From an uncultured Ruminococcus sp. (GTDB lineage: Bacteria; Bacillota; Clostridia; Oscillospirales; Ruminococcaceae), in the NCBI GenBank assembly GCA_902464115.1, contig CABQIF010000026.1:1-20885 (forward strand): 20,885 nt of DNA, in the 5' to 3' direction. Made by a program: the position numbers and the translations under genes. The notes beneath the pieces are model-generated. The model made no database searches. It saw only the letters and a program-made list of their open reading frames with translations, and was not told where the DNA came from. The number at the start of each line of letters is the position of its first letter. The stretch's first letter is position 1. Positions 7,264-14,764 of the stretch are shown here, in pieces.

Positions 7264-8049
7264 TTACAGCGACTTTTCTTCGGATTCTATGCTATCTGTT
7301 GTTGCTCCGCATCCGCAGTCTGGGGAAAAGTCCCCCATGCCATTGACAGAGCCGGGAGAAAATTCTTCTGCCGGAAATCGAATCTTATCAAATACCGCAC
7401 ACGGGGATTCTGTATCTGCTCGGCATTCTTTCGTTGGAATGGTATATTCGTATGTTGGCACTAAAATCGTGACGGGGCGGAACAATTCTACTACAGAAAA
7501 TAGTCCCAACGTCATAATCACTGTCCGAATCGGAACGGCACTGCTGCCCTCTGGAGCAGGCGGACAAACCATTCCCACTCTCGTTTCCAATGCGATTGGT
7601 TCTACCACTTGAACGGCAGCCGTTGGCAAGTTTACGCTCTCGCTGCATTCTTCTCCGGAAGAGCAGGGTTTCCCATTGCTGAAAAACGTCTTGCTACTGC
7701 TTTCTCCACCGTAGAGAATCACGTTCTTTCCAGCATACGCCGTTCCCGTCAGCAGCGTTGGGCTGCCGCAGGCACGTTCATATGCCATCAATTCTACCCG
7801 AAATGTATACGTCAAATCAATAGAAAAAAAGCCTCTGTTAAACGGTACTGGCTCAATATTCATACAGATGTCCGATACCTTTACACATCGGCTTTTTACC
7901 AGTGTGACGTTTGGGGGAAGTTCGCCGCCATCCATCAAGATTTGAACGTTGGACAGACAATCCCGGTCACTGCAACTGTCAAACACCCGGTCAACTTTAA
8001 TGGGAACTGCATCCGGACAAGTATCCGGCATTGGATGAAATTTACTCAT
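7264..8049 (-). CDS. Cysteine-rich conserved protein of unknown function
   Basis: A 261-residue protein with 13 cysteines, no signal peptide and no membrane helix. The N-terminal part contains VDRVFDSCSDRDCL followed by CVKVSDICMNIEPVPFNRGFFSIDLTY. I associate this combination with conserved uncharacterised proteins of spore-forming Clostridia. The C-terminus has the short DCGCG cluster and an acidic tail. ATG at 8049 is chosen because GGGAGG (8057-8062) lies 7 bases upstream. The earlier in-frame ATGs at 8073 and 8064 lie upstream of or at that site. It precedes yunB in the same direction, which makes a spore-coat or sporulation role plausible, but that is inference from the neighbour only. 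Its ribosome binding site is inside a long inverted repeat, so translation may be controlled by leader structure. Confidence 0.8.
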   Translation of the reverse strand: MSKFHPMPDTCPDAVPIKVDRVFDSCSDRDCLSNVQILMDGGELPPNVTLVKSRCVKVSDICMNIEPVPFNRGFFSIDLTYTFRVELMAYERACGSPTLLTGTAYAGKNVILYGGESSSKTFFSNGKPCSSGEECSESVNLPTAAVQVVEPIALETRVGMVCPPAPEGSSAVPIRTVIMTLGLFSVVELFRPVTILVPTYEYTIPTKECRADTESPCAVFDKIRFPAEEFSPGSVNGMGDFSPDCGCGATTDSIESEEKSL

Positions 8050-8051
8050 AG

Positions 8052-8123
8052 AAACGCCTCCCATGAAAAACATAGAAACAGTTTCACGCTGTTTCTCTAC
8101 AGTCTATTCAGTGGGAGGCGTTT
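8052..8123 (-). promoter_or_regulatory. Structured leader that can mask the ribosome binding site, or weak terminator of the his operon
   Basis: AAACGCCTCCCA (8052-8063) and its exact complement (8112-8123) enclose a second hairpin, GAAACAG/CTGTTTC (8075-8081 with 8089-8095). In minus-strand RNA the 3' arm contains the GGGAGG ribosome binding site of the cysteine-rich gene. It can pair fully with the 5' arm, which begins about 15 bases after the hisI stop. The T run after the stem is weak on this strand (TTTCT) and better on the plus strand (five T). It could end his transcription, hide the ribosome binding site, or do both. Confidence 0.6.
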
Positions 8124-8137
8124 TTGTGACAGCTTTT

Positions 8138-8485
8138 TTATTTTTCTTCTGCTTCGTACATCTCACGAAAGAAGCAGCTATAAGAACCTGTATGGCAAGC
8201 AACACCAGTTTGTTCTACATTGACCAGCAAAGTATCATTGTCGCAATCACTGTACATACTGATGACTTTTTGCAGATGTCCGGAAGTTGCACCTTTATTC
8301 CAAAGTTCCTGCCGAGAACGACTCCAGAACCAAGTGTATCCGGTTTCCAGTGTCTTTTTCAGGCTTTCTCGGTTCATATATGCCAGCATCAACACGGTTT
8401 TGGTGTTGACTTCATAGACAATTGCTGGAATCAGGTCGCCTTTTTCAAAATAGGCATCCAAATGATTACAATCAATTTTAATCAT
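8138..8485 (-). CDS. hisI: Phosphoribosyl-AMP cyclohydrolase
   Basis: Opens the adenine ring of phosphoribosyl-AMP to give ProFAR, the third step of histidine synthesis, in the cytoplasm. The protein has 115 residues and is the single-function form with no fused HisE domain. Metal sites are visible: Asp80, Asp82 and Asp84 in SDCDNDTLLV for magnesium, and Cys81, Cys97 (ACHTG) and Cys104 (SCFF) for zinc. The start is the ATG at 8485, with AAAGGA (8494-8499) 8 bases upstream. Longer in-frame starts lie inside the preceding gene, whose stop overlaps this start by 8 bases. It is the last gene of the his operon. The pyrophosphatase hisE that makes its substrate is not in this window. Confidence 0.96.
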   Translation of the reverse strand: MIKIDCNHLDAYFEKGDLIPAIVYEVNTKTVLMLAYMNRESLKKTLETGYTWFWSRSRQELWNKGATSGHLQKVISMYSDCDNDTLLVNVEQTGVACHTGSYSCFFREMYEAEEK

Positions 8486-8864
8486 GCGTTGTATCCTTTC
8501 TTTTTCCTGTTTCATCAAATTGTGTCCGGATTGCTCGTTCCGTCTGAAAAAGCGTGCAAATCAAAACCGCCATTTGCAAAACGATATTTCCAAGCACAAA
8601 AATCGTCTGTACCTGCATGGACATGAAAAAATATCCAATAGAACAGCCACCTGCAATCAACAGCAAAATTCCACCACTGATGCACCAGCATTTTCCGCAG
8701 TACGTATTTGCAAATCGCCAAGTTTCTGCATTTTTCATAGAACGGGTGGTTCGATACCCAATCCATGCATTTTGTTTTTTGGGCGGATGAGATTGCATCA
8801 TCCAGCCTGCAAATAACAAAACCAATGGAATGAGTACCGTAAAAACAATATCAACTAATTTCAT
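8478..8864 (-). CDS. SdpI-like small membrane protein inside the his operon
   Basis: A 128-residue integral membrane protein with three probable helices (about 4-23, 60-81 and 87-106). Between the first two lies the motif NAWIGYRTTRSMKNAETWRFAN, here named only by its key residues N, GYRT, SM and W. This matches the C-terminal region of the SdpI/YhfL family. In Bacillus subtilis, SdpI gives immunity to the SDP toxin. Most short family members have unknown roles. The ATG at 8864 overlaps the hisF TGA as ATGA, and its TAA lies 8 bases inside hisI, so it is translationally coupled on both sides. No enzyme of histidine synthesis is a membrane protein, so a pathway function is not expected. Transport, sensing or simple hitch-hiking are all possible. 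Confidence 0.82.
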   Translation of the reverse strand: MKLVDIVFTVLIPLVLLFAGWMMQSHPPKKQNAWIGYRTTRSMKNAETWRFANTYCGKCWCISGGILLLIAGGCSIGYFFMSMQVQTIFVLGNIVLQMAVLICTLFQTERAIRTQFDETGKRKDTTHD

Positions 8865-9616
8865 CGCATTAAGATGCCTTTTTTCCGGCAGTCTGCCTTT
8901 ACATCCTGCACGGTCAGTTCTCCAAAGTGGAACAAGGACGCTGCCAGTGCTGCGGAACAGCCTGTTTCTTGGAATGCCTCTGCAAAGTCTTCCAGCTTGC
9001 CTGCTCCACCGCTGGCAATGACCGGAATGGAAACCGCATCGCAAACCGCTTTCAGCATAGGCAAGTCAAAGCCTTCTTTTGTGCCGTCTGCATCAATGGA
9101 ATTCAAGCAGATTTCACCCGCACCCAGTTGTTCGCACTGTTTCACCCAGTCAATCAAATCCAAATGCATATCCACTCTTGCACCATTGATGAAAACTGTC
9201 CACTTGTTTTCTCCGATTTTCTTTGCATCAATGCCCACGCAGACGCACTGACAACCGAAAATATCTGCTGCTTCCCGAATCAAAGAAGGATTCTGCACCG
9301 CCTGAGAATTGATGGAAACCTTGTCAGCTCCTGCACGCAGTGTTTCCCGGAAATCATCAATGCTCTTGATACCACCGCCAACGGTCAGCGGTACAAAAAT
9401 CTTCTTAGCAGCTTCCCGTACAACGTCTAAAATAACCCCTCTTTTTTCATAGGAGGCTGTAATGTCATAAAATACAATTTCATCTGCACCCTGTTCATTG
9501 TAAGCCTGTGCCAAAGCAACTGGATCGCCAACATCTCGAACGCCCTCGAATTTGACACCCTTTACTACTTTTCCATCTCGCACATCCAAACAAGGAATAA
9601 TTCTCTTTGCCAGCAT
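8861..9616 (-). CDS. hisF: Imidazole glycerol phosphate synthase, cyclase subunit
   Basis: A 251-residue (beta-alpha)8 barrel that uses ammonia from HisH to convert PRFAR into imidazole glycerol phosphate and AICAR. The two catalytic aspartates are Asp11 in PCLDVRDG and Asp130 in VGIDAKK. Phosphate-binding loops TVGGGI (about 78-83) and VIASGGAG are present. The ATG at 9616 has GGAGG about 9 bases upstream. It ends in TGA, overlapped by the ATG of the SdpI-like gene. That overlap shows that TGA works as a stop codon in this genome. It follows hisA after 18 bases and works as a complex with HisH, encoded two genes upstream. Confidence 0.98.
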   Translation of the reverse strand: MLAKRIIPCLDVRDGKVVKGVKFEGVRDVGDPVALAQAYNEQGADEIVFYDITASYEKRGVILDVVREAAKKIFVPLTVGGGIKSIDDFRETLRAGADKVSINSQAVQNPSLIREAADIFGCQCVCVGIDAKKIGENKWTVFINGARVDMHLDLIDWVKQCEQLGAGEICLNSIDADGTKEGFDLPMLKAVCDAVSIPVIASGGAGKLEDFAEAFQETGCSAALAASLFHFGELTVQDVKADCRKKGILMR

Positions 9617-9634
9617 AATTGACAGCCTCCTTTC

Positions 9635-10363
9635 TTATGCCTGTGCACCAGCACAAGCAATGGCATCTTCCAGTTGCAGTGTGCCCTGATACAGGGACTT
9701 TCCACAAATCGTTCCATACAAGCCCATCTGCTTGCAAGCCTGAATATCTGCGATCGTATGCACGCCGCCACTTGCAATGATGTTACAGCCTGCTCCCACT
9801 GCCTGATGAATCTGCTGCAACTGTTCGGTATTGACACCGGACAGCGTGCCATCTCTGGAAATATCAGTATAAATGATATACTGTACCCCAACAGCAGCCA
9901 TTTCTTTTGCCAAAGACAGATAATCTACAGAAGAACTGTCCAGCCAGCCTTCTACTGCAACCATGCCATTTTTTGCATCAATGCCAACAGCGATTTGTTC
10001 CCCGTATTCCTTGACTGCATCTTTTACGATCTGCGGATTTTTCAATGCAATTGAGCCGAGAATGACACGGGAAATACCGCCCTTTAAGTAAGCTTCTACC
10101 GTATCTAAGCTGCGAATGCCGCCGCCCAGTTCTACTTTTAAGGGTGTGTTTTTCGCAACATCTAAAAACAATTCTGCATTCTTTGGTTCTCCGGCTCTTG
10201 CTCCATCCAAATCCACCATGTGAATCCAAGATGCTCCAGCTGCTACAAATCTGGCAGCTGTTTTTCGGTAATCTTCCGCAACTTTGTGAGAAGTTGCAAA
10301 GTCACCCTTTACCAGACGGACACACGTTCCATCTTGAATATCAATTGCAGGTAAAATGATCAT
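9635..10363 (-). CDS. hisA: ProFAR isomerase (phosphoribosylformimino-AICAR-P isomerase)
   Basis: A 242-residue (beta-alpha)8 barrel that performs the Amadori rearrangement of ProFAR to PRFAR, the fourth step of histidine synthesis. The catalytic pair is Asp8 in LPAIDIQDG and Asp129 in VGIDAKN. Phosphate loops VELGGGIR and IIASGGV are visible. The sequence resembles HisF in fold but has the HisA-type N-terminus (MIILPAIDIQDGTCVRL). The ATG at 10363 overlaps the hisH TGA by four bases (ATGA), so translation is coupled to hisH. Its product is the direct substrate of the HisH-HisF complex made by its two neighbours. Confidence 0.98.
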   Translation of the reverse strand: MIILPAIDIQDGTCVRLVKGDFATSHKVAEDYRKTAARFVAAGASWIHMVDLDGARAGEPKNAELFLDVAKNTPLKVELGGGIRSLDTVEAYLKGGISRVILGSIALKNPQIVKDAVKEYGEQIAVGIDAKNGMVAVEGWLDSSSVDYLSLAKEMAAVGVQYIIYTDISRDGTLSGVNTEQLQQIHQAVGAGCNIIASGGVHTIADIQACKQMGLYGTICGKSLYQGTLQLEDAIACAGAQA

Positions 10364-10965
10364 TTCAGCAATCCTCCAAAGTTTCTTAAAATCTGCAAGC
10401 CGGTTTCCCCACTCTTTTCCGGATGGAATTGTGCCCCGAATACGGTCTTTCCATCATAAACCATTGCCGGAATCTGCCCGCCGTAGGTTACATACGCTGC
10501 CAAATATTCCGGTGCAACCACTGCCTGATAGGAGTGCACAAAGTAAACATATGCTTCTTCACCCAAATTGTGCAGCAATGGGCAATCAATCTGATACTCC
10601 AGCTTGTTCCAACCCATGTGCGGAATAATCAAGCCGTTTGCTGGAATTTTTTCTACCGTTCCCGGAATCAGTCCCAATCCGTCACACGCTTCAAATTCAT
10701 AGCCTTTTTCAAAAATCAGCTGCATGCCAAGGCAAATCCCTAAAAATGGTTTCTTCTTGGATTCTGTCTGTAAAACAGATACCAAATTCCGTTCTTTCAA
10801 CATCTGCATCGCACTCGGAAATGCTCCAACACCCGGCAGGATGATGGCATCTGCTGCCTGAATGGCAGCAGCGTCATCGGTCAACTGGCTTTCCAGTCCC
10901 AAAAAATCCAGTGCATTTTTCACACTGAAGATATTTCCAGCACCGTAATCGACAATGGCAATCAT
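10360..10965 (-). CDS. hisH: Imidazole glycerol phosphate synthase, glutamine amidotransferase subunit
   Basis: A 201-residue class I glutaminase that supplies ammonia to HisF. The triad is visible: nucleophile Cys78 in GICLGMQ, His181 and Glu183 in QFHPEKS. The N-terminal IVDYGAGN motif is typical. The start is ATG 10965, with AAAGGGG just upstream inside the end of hisB. A longer in-frame extension of 40 residues would run back through hisB and has no homology, so it is rejected. Only one base separates it from the hisB stop. It ends in TGA overlapping the hisA start. Confidence 0.97.
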   Translation of the reverse strand: MIAIVDYGAGNIFSVKNALDFLGLESQLTDDAAAIQAADAIILPGVGAFPSAMQMLKERNLVSVLQTESKKKPFLGICLGMQLIFEKGYEFEACDGLGLIPGTVEKIPANGLIIPHMGWNKLEYQIDCPLLHNLGEEAYVYFVHSYQAVVAPEYLAAYVTYGGQIPAMVYDGKTVFGAQFHPEKSGETGLQILRNFGGLLK

Positions 10966-10966
10966 T

Positions 10967-11548
10967 TTATAAAACCCCTTTCGTAGAAAGTGTTTGTCCG
11001 CTCTTCGTCGGTGTAATGGCAACCTGCAAAGCGTGAGCAACCGCCTTAAAAGCAGCTTCGCATTTGTGATGGTCATTTGTACCATACATCATATTGATGT
11101 GCAGGGTAATGCCTGCCTGAAAAGCAAACGCACGGAAAAATTCTTCTGTCAAGCAAGTATCATATTGTCCAATCATCGCATTGGTGAATGTTCCCTGAAA
11201 TACCAGAAATGGACGGTTGCTGATGTCCAAGCTGCAAAATGCAAGGGATTCATCCATGGGAATAAACGCACTACCATAACGGGTAATACCGGACTTGTCG
11301 CCCAGTGCTTCCCCGATGGCTTTTCCCAGTACAATGCCGGTGTCTTCTACGGTGTGATGTCCATCTACATGCAAATCTCCAGCAACTTGAATGTGCATAC
11401 TGATGCCGCTGTGTACGGCTAAGGCGGTCAGCATGTGGTCAAAAAAACCAATGCCGGTATGAATATCTGCAACACCTTTTCCATCCAAAACCACTTTCAC
11501 TTGAATCTGTGTTTCTTTGGTGTTGCGTTCGATTACGGCTTCTCTCAT
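10967..11548 (-). CDS. hisB: Imidazoleglycerol-phosphate dehydratase
   Basis: A 193-residue manganese-dependent enzyme that dehydrates imidazole glycerol phosphate to imidazole acetol phosphate. It is the single-function form without the phosphatase domain found in enterobacterial HisB. Metal-binding motifs are GIGFFDHML (residues about 33-41), DLHVDGHHTVEDTGI (about 60-74) and the C-terminal HHKCEAAFKA. ATG at 11548 has a GAGGTG site 5 bases upstream. The gene lies 15 bases after hisD and one base before hisH. The separate histidinol-phosphate phosphatase that must act two steps later is not encoded in this window. Confidence 0.98.
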   Translation of the reverse strand: MREAVIERNTKETQIQVKVVLDGKGVADIHTGIGFFDHMLTALAVHSGISMHIQVAGDLHVDGHHTVEDTGIVLGKAIGEALGDKSGITRYGSAFIPMDESLAFCSLDISNRPFLVFQGTFTNAMIGQYDTCLTEEFFRAFAFQAGITLHINMMYGTNDHHKCEAAFKAVAHALQVAITPTKSGQTLSTKGVL

Positions 11549-11563
11549 GATGACACCTCTCTA

Positions 11564-12868
11564 TTACTTTTCGTCTTCAAACCGAACGGTAATGGCATTG
11601 GCGTGTGCGGTCAAGCCTTCCCGATTTGCAATCAATACAATATCATCCTTTGCTGCACGCAGGGCATCCTTGGTATAATAAGTATAGCTGGAACGCTTTG
11701 TAAAGCTTGCAACGCCCAACGGAGAGAAGAACCGAGCAGTTCCACTGGTCGGAAGAACGTGATTCGGGCCAGCATAGTAGTCGCCAAGCGGTTCAGATGC
11801 ATACTGTCCGAGGAATACAGAACCAGCATTGTCCAGTGCACCCAGCAGTTCCATTGGATTTTCCATCAGCACTTCCAAGTGTTCCGGTGCAACCCGATTT
11901 GCCAGAGCCGTTGCTTCTTCCCGACTGTTGCAGAGCAGAATTGCCCCGTAAGTATTCATGGATTTTTCGATGATTTCTTTTCGCTCCAGTGTCTGAACCT
12001 GCCGATTGATTTCTGCCTGTACCTGTTCTGCCAGCTTTTCACTGGTGGTAACCAGAATGGAAGATGCCATGACATCGTGTTCCGCCTGTGACATCAAATC
12101 TGCTGCTGCAAAGGCTGGATTGGCGGTTTCATCTGCCATAACCAGTACTTCGCTCGGGCCAGCAATCATGTCAATATCCACAATTCCATACAGCAGCTTC
12201 TTTGCGGTTGCAACATAGATATTTCCAGGCCCAACGATTTTATCAACCTTTGGAATTTCCTTTGTTCCGTATGCCAAAGCAGCAATTGCCTGTGCACCGC
12301 CAGACAGGAAGATTCGGTCAACACCACACAAAGCGGCTGCAATCAGAATATCCGGATTTGGTGTACCATCTTTTCTCGGCGGTGTTACCATGATAATTTC
12401 TTTTACGCCAGCAATCTTTGCAGGAACAGCATTCATGATGACACTGGACGGATAAGCAGCTGTACCGCCCGGCACATACAAGCCAACACGTTCCAGACCT
12501 CTTACACGCTGTCCTAAAATGACACCATTTGCCATCGGGTGAATGAAGCCCTGTTCAACCTGACGCTGGTGGAAATCCCGCACATTTTCGATGGCGTTTA
12601 ACATAGCATCTACAAATGCTTGGTCAGCATCGGTCAACGCATCGTTGATAACCTCTCTCGGCACTTCGTAATATTCCGGCAAGCTGCCATCAAATTTTAA
12701 GGTATAATTTTTAACAGCATCATCACCGCCAGCTTTTACCGTTTTCAGAATTTCCTGCACGGTTTCTGTGACACGCTGATTGGTTTCTCCCGTTCTTTCA
12801 TCCAACAACTGAAAAAATGCTTCCCGTTCTTCTGCAACGCTTGCATTGATTTGCTTCATGGTAATCAT
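11564..12868 (-). CDS. hisD: Histidinol dehydrogenase
   Basis: A 434-residue zinc- and NAD-dependent enzyme that makes the last two oxidations from histidinol to histidine. Family landmarks in order are the GLERVGLYVPGGTAAYPSS region, GPGNIYVATAK, DMIAGPSEVLV, SQAEHD (zinc-ligand Gln and His), APEHLEV and GPNHVLPTSGTARF. Length is normal. The ATG at 12868 follows GAGGAGG by about 10 bases. A second ATG three codons later is possible and would change little. It starts 2 bases after the hisG stop. hisD sitting third, directly after the hisZ-hisG pair, is a common Firmicute arrangement. Confidence 0.98.
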   Translation of the reverse strand: MITMKQINASVAEEREAFFQLLDERTGETNQRVTETVQEILKTVKAGGDDAVKNYTLKFDGSLPEYYEVPREVINDALTDADQAFVDAMLNAIENVRDFHQRQVEQGFIHPMANGVILGQRVRGLERVGLYVPGGTAAYPSSVIMNAVPAKIAGVKEIIMVTPPRKDGTPNPDILIAAALCGVDRIFLSGGAQAIAALAYGTKEIPKVDKIVGPGNIYVATAKKLLYGIVDIDMIAGPSEVLVMADETANPAFAAADLMSQAEHDVMASSILVTTSEKLAEQVQAEINRQVQTLERKEIIEKSMNTYGAILLCNSREEATALANRVAPEHLEVLMENPMELLGALDNAGSVFLGQYASEPLGDYYAGPNHVLPTSGTARFFSPLGVASFTKRSSYTYYTKDALRAAKDDIVLIANREGLTAHANAITVRFEDEK

Positions 12869-12870
12869 GC

Positions 12871-13500
12871 TTATAATACCTCCTCGATTTTTTGAATCAA
12901 CGATTCAATTTCCTGCTGCCGCATTTTCAGGCTGACAACATTTGCAATCAGTCTTGCAGAAATCGGAACGATCTCTTCGACAACTTCCAGTCCATTTTCT
13001 TTCAGGGTCACCCCTGTTTCTACAATATCTACGATTCCATCTGACAATTCCAGCAGCGGTGCTAACTCCACAGAACCCTCGATTTTTACAATGTCAACAT
13101 CCATGCCTTTGCTTTCAAAGAATCGGCGTGCAATGTTTGGATACTTGGTTGCAATGCACTTGACACCATATCCGCTGTAAAAATCCGTTCCCTTTTTGGT
13201 TGCCAGTGCAAACCGACACTTTCCAAAGCCCAGATCTGCCAGTTCAAAGAACTTGCCGGACATTTCCAGAATGGTATCTTTTCCGACAACACCCAAATCA
13301 CAAACGCCATGCTCCACATAGGTGATTACATCGGCAGCCTTGGAGAGTACAACTTCCATATTTCCATCCGGAATCGGCAAAATCAATCGTCTGCCCTTAT
13401 TATGTACCGCTTCGCAATCATAACCTAACTTTTCCAGCAAGCCAACGGTATCCCTTTCCAAACGTCCTTTTGTCAACGCAATTCTCAGCGGTTTTGTCAT
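12871..13500 (-). CDS. hisG: ATP phosphoribosyltransferase, short form
   Basis: Catalyses the first committed step, joining ATP and PRPP. At 209 residues this is the short form, which lacks the C-terminal regulatory domain and needs HisZ for activity and feedback inhibition by histidine. Visible motifs include LRIALTKGRL at the N-terminus, the DVITYVEHGVCDLGVVGKD region and the PRPP-binding-like stretch DGIVDIVETG(V)TL near residue 155. The ATG at 13500 overlaps the TGA of hisZ by four bases, so the two subunits are coupled in translation, as suits an obligate hetero-complex. It ends in TAA 2 bases before hisD. Confidence 0.97.
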   Translation of the reverse strand: MTKPLRIALTKGRLERDTVGLLEKLGYDCEAVHNKGRRLILPIPDGNMEVVLSKAADVITYVEHGVCDLGVVGKDTILEMSGKFFELADLGFGKCRFALATKKGTDFYSGYGVKCIATKYPNIARRFFESKGMDVDIVKIEGSVELAPLLELSDGIVDIVETGVTLKENGLEVVEEIVPISARLIANVVSLKMRQQEIESLIQKIEEVL

Positions 13501-14693
13501 AATACTGTGACCTCCGTAACTTCTTTTTCTACTTGATATAAGGTGGAAATCTTCCGATTCTTTGCATAGTCCAATGCTGCTTCTGCGGAGGATACCAGTG
13601 CAAATTCTACGGTCAATCCTGCTTCCCGTTTGGTTTCTGCCAGTGCAATGGCAGCTGCTTCATAGCCCGGTGCTGCATAAATGGCAACATCTGTTGCTTT
13701 CTTTGTCCGTGGATTCTTTTTCATGGCAACTTTTGCAACGGCATCTACATTGACAGCAAAGCCAACTGCCGGAACATCATAGCCAAAGCTTGCCAGCAGC
13801 TTATTATACCGACCGCCAGACAGCACTTCATCGCCATAGCCTTCCAAATAGCCCTTGAGAATCATGCCTGTGTAATAATCTGCCTTGTTGACAATGCCGA
13901 GATCCACGCTCAGCCGTTCTGTTCCGATTAGTGCTGCAATTTCCCGATACAGTTTCCGCAGATATTGCAACATTTCCTGAATCTGTGGTGTGCAATAGAG
14001 CTGTTCCATCTTATCGAACACTTCTTCTCCGCCAAACAAAGACGGCAGTTTCTTCAAAGCGTGAATCAACTGATTATCGCCCAGTGTATCCAGTAAGTCA
14101 TTCAATGCAGAATAGTTTTTTGTTTCAATCAAATACCGGATTTCTTCTTTGGTTGCTGGTGCAGCGTTCAATTCCCGCATCAATTCCTTGAAAATACCGG
14201 CATCGCCCAATTCCAGATAATAACTGGTTTCGTTGCAGCGTTTCAGCACATCAATTGCCATGCTTGCCATTTCCAAATCTGCCATATAGGAATCTGAACC
14301 GATCAGTTCCGCACCTGCCTGCATAAATTCATCGCTTCTACCTTTCAGTGCTGGTTCAAAGCGGTAAGCAGTCTGCATGTAGCACAGCCGCTGTGGCAGC
14401 ATGGCTTCCCGCAGACGGGTTGCAACAACTCTTGCGATCGGAGCAGTGGATTCCGGACGCAGCACAATCAGCCGTCCCTTGCTGTCGGTCAATTTATACA
14501 GCTGTTCCTGCGGATACTGAACAGCTTCCGACTGAAAAACATCAAAAAATTCCAATCCTGGTGTTACCAATTCATCGTATCCCTGACTCTGGAAAACAGA
14601 ACGAATTTTTTCTTCTGTTTCTCGCCGCACGAGGCATTCTTCTAATAATAAATCTTTTGTCCCTTCCGGCGTAATTCGATTATAATTTCTCAT
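13497..14693 (-). CDS. hisZ: ATP phosphoribosyltransferase regulatory subunit
   Basis: A 398-residue homologue of the histidyl-tRNA synthetase core that acts as activator and histidine sensor of short HisG. The class II core is clear, with TPEGTKDLL at the start, LRPESTAPIARVVATR, RFEPALKGRSDEFMQAGAELIG, and ADYYTGMILKGYLEGYGDEVLSGGRY toward the end. The C-terminal anticodon-binding domain is short or diverged, and the gene sits directly before short hisG. This supports HisZ rather than a tRNA synthetase. The ATG at 14693 has AGGAGG (14699-14704) 5 bases upstream. It is the first gene of the his operon and has its own promoter. Confidence 0.96.
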   Translation of the reverse strand: MRNYNRITPEGTKDLLLEECLVRRETEEKIRSVFQSQGYDELVTPGLEFFDVFQSEAVQYPQEQLYKLTDSKGRLIVLRPESTAPIARVVATRLREAMLPQRLCYMQTAYRFEPALKGRSDEFMQAGAELIGSDSYMADLEMASMAIDVLKRCNETSYYLELGDAGIFKELMRELNAAPATKEEIRYLIETKNYSALNDLLDTLGDNQLIHALKKLPSLFGGEEVFDKMEQLYCTPQIQEMLQYLRKLYREIAALIGTERLSVDLGIVNKADYYTGMILKGYLEGYGDEVLSGGRYNKLLASFGYDVPAVGFAVNVDAVAKVAMKKNPRTKKATDVAIYAAPGYEAAAIALAETKREAGLTVEFALVSSAEAALDYAKNRKISTLYQVEKEVTEVTVL

Positions 14694-14726
14694 GTGTTCC
14701 TCCTAAAAGTACTTTACTATGCTACT

Positions 14727-14744
14727 ATGGTAACATAATACCAT
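14727..14744. promoter_or_regulatory. Candidate repressor operator over the his -10 box
   Basis: ATGGTA (14727-14732) and TACCAT (14739-14744) form a perfect 6-bp inverted repeat with a 6-base gap that covers the -10 box. Next to it are two direct copies of TACTATG (14715-14721 and 14723-14729) at an 8-base step. The position is right for a repressor blocking RNA polymerase. TrpR-family HisR/YerC regulators are known to control his genes in many Gram-positive bacteria, so such a protein is the first suspect. No regulator gene is adjacent. Confidence 0.55.
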
Positions 14745-14763
14745 GCTATCATAATTTTGTCAA
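14735..14763 (-). promoter_or_regulatory. Near-consensus promoter of the his operon
   Basis: On the minus strand, TTGACA (14758-14763) and TATTAT (14735-14740) are separated by exactly 17 bases. The -35 box starts 2 bases after the polC stop, and transcription would begin about 35 bases before the hisZ ATG. The leader is too short for a T-box or a classical attenuator, so control is more likely to act at transcription initiation. Confidence 0.88.
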
Positions 14764-14764
14764 G

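Noticed and set aside
7609..8223. 204-codon open frame on the plus strand
   Set aside because: Antisense to the cysteine-rich gene and hisI. Composition is unlike a real protein and no ribosome binding site precedes it.
10966..11085. N-terminal extension of hisH
   Set aside because: The extra 40 residues are out-of-frame hisB sequence. AAAGGGG and the family N-terminus fix the start at 10965.
11435..12091. 218-codon open frame on the plus strand
   Set aside because: Antisense to hisB/hisD, whose protein motifs are unmistakable. No start signal and no family resemblance.
13497..14693. Histidyl-tRNA synthetase (hisS)
   Set aside because: Only 398 residues, anticodon domain reduced, and coupled by overlap to short-form hisG, which requires HisZ.
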